NCBI GenBank assembly: GCA_963762865.1
Contig: CAVXNC010000024.1
Span: 62,001-126,000 of the forward strand
Length of the DNA: 64,000 bases
Direction: 5' to 3'
Origin: DATHAP01 sp963762865
GTDB taxonomy: Bacteria; Actinomycetota; Actinomycetes; JACCUZ01
Positions 58,942 to 64,000 of the stretch are shown piece after piece; within the stretch, counting starts at the first letter, position 1, and each line of letters begins with the position of its first letter. The position numbers were made by a program, and so were the translations under genes. Below the pieces are notes generated by a model. It made no database searches. It had not been told where the DNA came from and saw only the letters and a list, made by a program, of their open reading frames with translations.

Positions 58942-60225
58942 ATGACCGTGCTCGACGCGATCACGGGTTCCCTGCCGCACCGACGGGCCGAGGCCGAGCG
59001 CTTCGACGCCCTGCTCGACGGGCGCCGCATCAACGGCGGCCCGGAGGACCACCCCGAGCTGGCCGAGCTCGCCGTTCTCGCTGCGGCGTTGGCCCCGGTC
59101 GAGCACACCCCGGACCCGTCGTTCCGCCTGGCCCTGCGCGAGCGGCTGGTCGCGGAGGCTGCGGAGCGCCCGGTCACGGCGCCTTCGGACGTACGCCCGG
59201 ACAGCCGGTCGACCGGCACCACCGCCGAGGACCGCCACCAGCCGCGCTGGCGCACGGCCGCCGCCACGGTCACCGCGCTCGCGCTGGTGACCGGCGTCGG
59301 CGCGGCCGCCGCGAGCAACCGCGCACTGCCCGGCGACTCGCTCTACGGGCTCAAGCGACAGATCGAGTCGGTCGAGCTGGCGCTGGCGCGCACCGACCTC
59401 GGCCGCGGCCGCGAGCTGCTGGAGCAGGCCGACGCCCGGCTGACCGAGGCCGAGCGGCTGGCCGCCTCCTCCGCGGTCGAGCAGCCAGCCACGCAGCAGC
59501 AGCTCGAGGCGACGCTCGACGACATGGCAGCCGCCACGACGCAGGGCGCGGAGGAGCTGCTGAGCTCCTACCGCGAGACCGGTGACCCGGAGCCGCTGAT
59601 GCTGCTCGACCGCTTCGCGACCGAGCAGCGCGAGCGCCTCGCCGACCTGATGGCACTGCTCTCCCCGGAGATGCGCGCCCGCGTGGCGCCGCTGCTCGAC
59701 GAGCTGGCCCGGCTGGAGCAGCAAGCATCGGCCCTGCTCGGATCAGCCACCGCGCTCACCGCGCTCGAGGCCGCCCGGGACTCGGGTGACGGCTGGGCCG
59801 TGAGCCGGCTGCTCGGGACGTCGAGCGGCTCGTCGGCCGGCGACGCGGCCGGGTCCGACCTGACCGCGACCGCGGGCGAGCTGAGCTCCGACGGCGGCAC
59901 GCTGGGCGACGGCGGCACCGCCGACACGGGTGCCGTCGGCGACCTGGTCGACGACGCCACCGACGCCCTCACCGGGTCGGGCGGCGCTGGCTCCGGCGCG
60001 GGCGGCTCGGGCGGCACGACCGACACCGGCGTCGGCGACGTCGTGGGCGATGTGACCTCCACGGCCACGAAGGCTGCCGAGCCGGTCACCTCCGCCGTCC
60101 CCCTGCCGACCGCGTCACCCCTGCCGACCGTCAGCCCCCTGCCGAGCCTCGACCCTTCCAACCTCACCTCGCCGCTGCCGACCGTCAGCGCCTGCGTCAC
60201 CCTGCTCGGCGTCGAGACCTGCTGA
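58942..60225 (+). CDS. RsbN-like anti-sigma factor (DUF5667 domain), membrane-anchored
   Basis: A 427-residue protein: N-terminal cytoplasmic part (about 1-90; RRAEAERFDALLDGRRI, HPELAELAVLAAAL), a membrane helix (TAAATVTALALVTGVGAAAA, about 104-122), then the DUF5667 domain NRALPGDSLYGLKRQIESVELALA (about 124-147) with coiled helices to about 270, and a Gly/Ser/Thr- and Pro-rich tail with repeated PLPT(A/V)SPLP. The neighbour BldN-like sigma fits the Streptomyces pair bldN-rsbN, where RsbN is the anti-sigma factor. ATG 58942 with GGGGG upstream. Confidence 0.85.
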   Translation: MTVLDAITGSLPHRRAEAERFDALLDGRRINGGPEDHPELAELAVLAAALAPVEHTPDPSFRLALRERLVAEAAERPVTAPSDVRPDSRSTGTTAEDRHQPRWRTAAATVTALALVTGVGAAAASNRALPGDSLYGLKRQIESVELALARTDLGRGRELLEQADARLTEAERLAASSAVEQPATQQQLEATLDDMAAATTQGAEELLSSYRETGDPEPLMLLDRFATEQRERLADLMALLSPEMRARVAPLLDELARLEQQASALLGSATALTALEAARDSGDGWAVSRLLGTSSGSSAGDAAGSDLTATAGELSSDGGTLGDGGTADTGAVGDLVDDATDALTGSGGAGSGAGGSGGTTDTGVGDVVGDVTSTATKAAEPVTSAVPLPTASPLPTVSPLPSLDPSNLTSPLPTVSACVTLLGVETC

Positions 60226-60253
60226 GCCGCGCACACTCCGCGAGTGCCGCGGC

Positions 60254-61495
60254 CTAGAAGAAGATCGACCGGCGGGCCATCAGCAGTCGGTAGAGCGTGT
60301 GCTGGATCGTCTCGCGCACCTGGTCGGTGAGGTTGAAGACCAGCATCGGGTCGTCGGCGGCGCCGAGGCCGTAGCCGTCGGTCGGGATCGGCTCGCCGAA
60401 CTCGATGATCCACTTGCTCGGCAGCGGGATCGCGCCGAGTGGCCCGAGCCACGGGAAGGTCGGCGTCACCGGCACGTAGGGCAGGCCGAGCAGCCGGGCC
60501 AGCGTCTTCATGTTGCCGATGATCGGGTAGATCTCCTCGGCGCCGACGATCGAGCACGGCACGATCGGCACCTGCGCCCGCAGCGCCGCCGACACGAAGC
60601 CGCCCCGGCCGAAGCGCTGGAGCTTGTAGCGCTCCGAGAACGGCTTGCCGATCCCCTTGAAGCCCTCCGGCCAGACGCCGACCAGCTCGCCCTTGTGCAG
60701 CAGCCGCTCGGCGTCGGCGTTGCACGCCAGCGTCGTGCCGGTCTTGCGGGCGAGCTCGCTGATCACCGGCGTCGAGAACACCAGGTCGGCACCGAGCAAC
60801 CGCAGGTACCGGTGCGCCGAGTGGTGGTCGAGCAGGGCGATCTGCGTCATGATCGAGTCGAGCGGGATGGTGCCCGAGTGGTTGGCGACGAGAAGCGCCC
60901 CACCCTCGGCGGGCACGTTCTCCAGCCCGCGGGTCTCGACGCGGAAGTAGCGCTCGTAGAGCGGGCGTACGAGGGCCAGCAGGACCTTGTCCGTGAGCTC
61001 GGGGTCGAAGCCGAACTCGTCGACCTGCACGTCGCCGGTCAGCCGTCGCCGCACGAAGGCCAGTACCCCGGCCAGCTTGCGCTCCCACTCGGGCAGCTCG
61101 GCCAGCGGCGCCGACGCCTCGGCCTCGGCGACCGCGTCGGCGAGGTCACCCAGGCCGTCGTCACTGGCGGCCGGCTCGGCCTCCGCCGCGGACAGCACCG
61201 CGTCGGTCGCCAGATCGGTGACCGGGGCGGGGGTGGCCGCTGCTGGTGAGCCTTCGGCTGCCGACGGGGGCTTCCTCGCGGATGGCTTCTTGGTGGGCGA
61301 GGGAGCCTTGCGGGCCGCGGCGGGCTTCTCGGCTGCGGCGGCTGCGGCATCGTCGAGCAGCGGGCTGCGCCTCCGACGGGCGCGCTCGCCGCCGGCCCGG
61401 TCGGCGCCGGCAGCGACGCTGGCGGCGGCCGACGACTCCGGCCGCCGCGGCTCGCGGTCACCGCTGCCGAACGGGATGACGCGCGCGTCAGGCAC
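60254..61495 (-). CDS. Lysophospholipid acyltransferase (PlsC-type) with disordered N-terminus
   Basis: A 413-residue protein. The first ~125 residues are Ala/Pro/Lys/Glu-rich and likely disordered (KKPSARKPPSAAEG). The acyltransferase domain follows: ALLVANHSGTIPLDS (NHxxxxD catalytic motif; His then Asp), GVWPEGFKGIGKPFS (motif III EG), VPIVPCSIVGAEEIYPII. Expected to acylate lyso-lipids at the membrane. Starts at 61495 just inside the epimerase end (8-base overlap). Confidence 0.88.
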   Translation of the reverse strand: MPDARVIPFGSGDREPRRPESSAAASVAAGADRAGGERARRRRSPLLDDAAAAAAEKPAAARKAPSPTKKPSARKPPSAAEGSPAAATPAPVTDLATDAVLSAAEAEPAASDDGLGDLADAVAEAEASAPLAELPEWERKLAGVLAFVRRRLTGDVQVDEFGFDPELTDKVLLALVRPLYERYFRVETRGLENVPAEGGALLVANHSGTIPLDSIMTQIALLDHHSAHRYLRLLGADLVFSTPVISELARKTGTTLACNADAERLLHKGELVGVWPEGFKGIGKPFSERYKLQRFGRGGFVSAALRAQVPIVPCSIVGAEEIYPIIGNMKTLARLLGLPYVPVTPTFPWLGPLGAIPLPSKWIIEFGEPIPTDGYGLGAADDPMLVFNLTDQVRETIQHTLYRLLMARRSIFF

Positions 61496-62516
61496 CGGGC
61501 ACCCCCTTCACGACCTCGAGCACGGTGCGCTCGAGCGCCTGCACGTTGTCCGCAGACAGCGGGCCGGTGAGGCCCTGCCGGGTCGCGAAGTCGTCGAACG
61601 CCTCGCGGGTCGAGTAGCGCGGGGTGAAGCCGAGGACGTCGCGCATCCGCGCCGTGTCGACCACCCGGCCGTAGGCCAGGAAGCGCATCTGCTCCGGCGA
61701 GAAGTCGGCGATGCCGAGCCGCTTGATGGCCGAGCCGATCCACGGCGCCGCAGGCAGCGGCAACGGGAACGACGGGCGGCCGGCCCGCCGGATCGCCTGC
61801 GAGAGGAGCATCACGCCGTCGCCGGCGACGTTGAAGGTGCCGCCGTGGTCACCGAGCGTGGACCGCCAGAGCACCTCGAGCCCGTCGCGTTCGTGCACGA
61901 ACTGCAGCCGCGGGTCGAAGCCCAGCACTGTCGGCACGACCGGCAGCGAGAAGTATGACGTGAGCGGGGTCTTGACCTTCGGCCCGACGAAGTTGGCGAA
62001 GCGCAGCGTGGTCACCGTGACGTCGGGACGTCGCCGGGCGAAGCCGCGCACGTAGCCCTCGACCTCGACGGAGTCCTTGGCGTAGCCGGAACGGGCTAGC
62101 GCGTTGGGCTCCATGTCCTCGGTGAACATCGCCGGGTCCTGCGGCGACGAGCCGTAGACCGCGGTCGACGACTTCACGACGAGCTTTCGCACGCTGGGCG
62201 CCTTCTGGCACGCAGCGAGGAGCTGCATCGTGCCGATGACGTTGATCTCCTTCATGGTGGCCCGGCCACCCGCGTCGAGCGGGGTGGCGAGCACTGCCAT
62301 GTGCACGACGGTGTCGACCTCGGCCTGGGCGATCACCTTGCCGATGACCGGGTTGCGGATGTCCGCGCGGACGAACTCGGCGTCACCGAGGTCCTGCTTG
62401 GGCGGCACCACGTCCACGCCGATCACCCGGGTGATGTCCGGGTCGGCCTGCAGCAGCTGGGTGAACCGGCCGCCCAGGTAGCGCGAGACACCGGTGACCA
62501 TGACCACCCGTGCCAC
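61488..62516 (-). CDS. NAD-dependent epimerase/dehydratase (extended SDR)
   Basis: A 342-residue Rossmann-fold protein: MARVVMVTGVSRYLGGRFTQ with a TGxxxxxG cofactor motif, DTVVHMAVLATPLDAGG, STAVYGSSPQDPAMF and the YxxxK motif in SGYAKDSVEVEGYVR. Pairing with an acyltransferase on the same strand is a frequent actinobacterial arrangement and suggests a lipid or cell-envelope role, which is inferred. It follows the bS22 gene by 60 bases. Confidence 0.9.
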   Translation of the reverse strand: MARVVMVTGVSRYLGGRFTQLLQADPDITRVIGVDVVPPKQDLGDAEFVRADIRNPVIGKVIAQAEVDTVVHMAVLATPLDAGGRATMKEINVIGTMQLLAACQKAPSVRKLVVKSSTAVYGSSPQDPAMFTEDMEPNALARSGYAKDSVEVEGYVRGFARRRPDVTVTTLRFANFVGPKVKTPLTSYFSLPVVPTVLGFDPRLQFVHERDGLEVLWRSTLGDHGGTFNVAGDGVMLLSQAIRRAGRPSFPLPLPAAPWIGSAIKRLGIADFSPEQMRFLAYGRVVDTARMRDVLGFTPRYSTREAFDDFATRQGLTGPLSADNVQALERTVLEVVKGVPGA

Positions 62517-62576
62517 GCGGCGCTCCCTCCACCCAAGGTCCGTCCGGCAGCCCGGGCCACCGGCCCGGGCGTACGA

Positions 62577-62675
62577 CTACTTCTTGTTACGACGCTGGAC
62601 GCGCGTCTTCTTCAGCAGCTTGCGGTGCTTCTTCTTCGCCATGCGCTTGCGGCGCTTCTTGATGACGGAACCCAC
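62577..62675 (-). CDS. bS22-like ribosomal microprotein (AURKAIP1/COX24-type)
   Basis: A 32-residue very basic protein starting MGSVIKKRRKRMAKKKHRKL and ending RVQRRNKK. This is the actinobacterial small-subunit protein bS22, seen in mycobacterial ribosome structures, of the AURKAIP1/COX24 type. The GTG start at 62675 has AAGG eight bases upstream. Short length explains why it may escape automatic gene callers. Confidence 0.9.
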   Translation of the reverse strand: MGSVIKKRRKRMAKKKHRKLLKKTRVQRRNKK

Positions 62676-62857
62676 GGAGAACCTTCGTTCGATGGTCGTG
62701 CAAGGACGAGTGTCGACAAGCCGTTCGTCGGGCGGGACGAGATCTGGGCCCCACGCGACCCGCAGCGAACTCTACCGGGCGTGGTGGCGGGCAGCGGCAC
62801 CGGCAAGATCGATGTGACATATCAGCCGAAATCGGGCGTAGAGACGTCACACAAACC

Positions 62858-62873
62858 GTGACCTGGGTCACGT
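62858..62873. promoter_or_regulatory. CRP/FNR-type operator
   Basis: CGTGACCTGGGTCACG has perfect arms (CGTGACC / GGTCACG) and fits the GTGA-N6-TCAC class bound by actinobacterial cAMP-receptor proteins. It is about 83 bases upstream of the protease gene and 183 bases upstream of bS22 on the other strand. Confidence 0.55.
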
Positions 62874-62955
62874 CCGCTCGTTCTACGGGGTGACGAGCCC
62901 ATCCGCTCGGCGGCATCGGGCTGCCGGGCACGGCCCCCGGAAGGACCCTCCTGCG

Positions 62956-64000
62956 ATGCGGAGCTTCCTCACCACCCGGCGCGCTCTCGCTGCCTGCACC
63001 ACCCTGGCGGCGCTCGCCGTCACGGCAGCGACCCTGCCCCCGGCGTCCGCCGCGATCTCGCCGATCGGCGCGACCGGCAGCGGCGCAGCCACGACCGACA
63101 CCCGCGACGTGACCTCGGCGCTGGCTCCCACCACCGCCCAGCTGGACGCGGCGCGCGCCCTGGTTGCCGACGCTCCCCAGGGGGCACGCGTCACCTGGGA
63201 CGAGCGGTTCGGCACGCCGCGCAGCGCGCTCGGCAACGGCGGCTACCTGACCGGCCCCCGCAGCGGCTCCGCGGTCGACGTCGCCCGCCAGTGGGTCGCC
63301 GACAACCGCGCAGCCTTCGGCATGAGCACCGCGCAGGTCGACACGCTGGCGGTCAGCCGCAACCACGAGCTGCCCGGCACCGGGACCCGGGTCGTCACAT
63401 TCAGCCAGGTCTTCGACGGCATCCAGGCGGTGCAGGGGGGTCGCCTCAACATCGCGGTCGCCGACGACGGCAGGGTCCTGTCGTACGGCGGCAACCCGAC
63501 CCGCGGCTCCGGGCTCGCCGGGTCCTTCGGGATGTCTGCCGCGCAGGCACTCGCCTCCGTCGCCGGCTCGCTCGCCGGCGCGACCAGCTTCGCCCCCGAC
63601 GCCGTCGGCCAGACCGCCGGCTACACGACCTTCGCCCGCGGGCCGTTCGCTGCCTCGTCGTACGTCGCGAAGGCAGCCTTCCCGACAGCCGACGGCGCCG
63701 TGGCCGCGTACCGCGTCCTCTTCGTGAACGACCTGGACAAGGCCTGGGACGTCGTCGTCAACGCGAGCAGCGGCACGGTGCTCTTCAAGGACAGCCTCGT
63801 CACGCACGAGAGCGAGGGCACCGTCTACGAGAACTTCCCCGGCGCGCCCAACGGCGGGCAGCCGGTCGTGAAGTCCTTCGGACCGACCGCCGAGTCCCCC
63901 TCCGGATACACCGACCCGACCGGCATCGCCGGCCTCGGTGGGCCGACGACCTTCGGCAACAACGCCAGCACCTACGCCAACTACTCCAACTTCCTGGTGC
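62956..64000 (+). CDS. Secreted M36 (fungalysin)-type metallopeptidase, N-terminal part
   Basis: The first 348 codons of a gene that runs off the right edge. The Sec signal RSFLTTRRALAACTTLAALA leads to a predicted cleavage after ASA (about residue 33). The FTP/propeptide region follows: VARQWVADNRAAFGMSTAQV, RVVTFSQVFDGIQAVQGG, RLNIAVADDGRVLSYGGN and the PepSY-like AAYRVLFVNDLDKAWDVVVN. YENFPGAPNGGQPVVKSFGP marks the start of the mature peptidase. The zinc motif lies beyond the window, so activity is inferred from architecture. ATG 62956, with GGAAGGA upstream. Confidence 0.82.
   Translation, partial: MRSFLTTRRALAACTTLAALAVTAATLPPASAAISPIGATGSGAATTDTRDVTSALAPTTAQLDAARALVADAPQGARVTWDERFGTPRSALGNGGYLTGPRSGSAVDVARQWVADNRAAFGMSTAQVDTLAVSRNHELPGTGTRVVTFSQVFDGIQAVQGGRLNIAVADDGRVLSYGGNPTRGSGLAGSFGMSAAQALASVAGSLAGATSFAPDAVGQTAGYTTFARGPFAASSYVAKAAFPTADGAVAAYRVLFVNDLDKAWDVVVNASSGTVLFKDSLVTHESEGTVYENFPGAPNGGQPVVKSFGPTAESPSGYTDPTGIAGLGGPTTFGNNASTYANYSNFLV

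Noticed and set aside
1..64000. Prophage, transposon, tRNA, rRNA or CRISPR features
   Set aside because: No integrase, transposase, tail or capsid gene, terminal inverted repeats, tRNA cloverleaf or repeat-spacer array was recognised by eye on either strand.

Overview
This window is chromosomal DNA from a high-GC actinomycete (very high third-position GC, GTG starts, 4-base stop/start overlaps, bS22-type ribosomal microprotein, BldN/RsbN pair, actinobacterial-type MraY and Rex). The order cannot be fixed from sequence alone; a Nocardioides-like or Frankiales-like lineage is a guess.

Layout. 1-8.3 kb: complex I genes nuoA-G (nuoG runs off the left edge) preceded by a menaquinone-tailoring reductase (menJ-like), all on the minus strand. 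8.5-19.7 kb: menaquinone biosynthesis, with menG, menF, menD, menC, menB, menE and menA interleaved with small stress proteins and three GNAT acetyltransferases. 19.8-36.4 kb: an accessory stretch with a DinB protein, a SigE-family sigma factor plus beta-propeller protein, a phosphotriesterase-like lipoprotein of atypical composition, an isolated mraY, an ECF41 sigma factor with its epimerase partner, an MFS pump, VOC proteins, MarR and Lrp regulators, an Eis-like acetyltransferase and a beta-lactamase-fold lipoprotein. 36.7-41.8 kb: a five-gene set (alpha/beta-barrel-like protein, DUF4331, DyP peroxidase, enoyl-CoA hydratase-like, sulfite-oxidase-like Moco protein), the best candidate for an undescribed system. 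42.6-54.9 kb: a long minus-strand run rex-hemA-hemC-cobA/hemD-hemB-hemL-phosphatase-resA-ccdA-resB-ccsB-DUF1810, nearly every junction overlapping or within 3 bases. 55-64 kb: glutaredoxin, acyl-CoA ligase, HAD phosphatase, BldN-like sigma factor with RsbN-like anti-sigma, acyltransferase, epimerase, bS22, and the start of an M36-type secreted protease.

How it fits together. Menaquinone synthesis, complex I, heme synthesis and cytochrome c maturation are together the aerobic respiratory chain. Two Rex (NADH/NAD+ sensor) operators are visible: one upstream of menJ-nuo and one overlapping the promoter of rex-hem. Other regulatory signals are an ECF41 promoter with both consensus elements (TGTCACA, 16 bases, CGTC) upstream of the epimerase-sigma pair, a MarR-type operator inside a divergent promoter, and perfect palindromes before mraY and the BldN-like gene.

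Quality warning. Seven genes carry eight reading-frame breaks, and every one is resolved by removing exactly one base. One lies in menA, which should be indispensable. This uniform direction suggests base-call insertions rather than gene decay, so these genes are annotated as full-length CDS with the break position stated.
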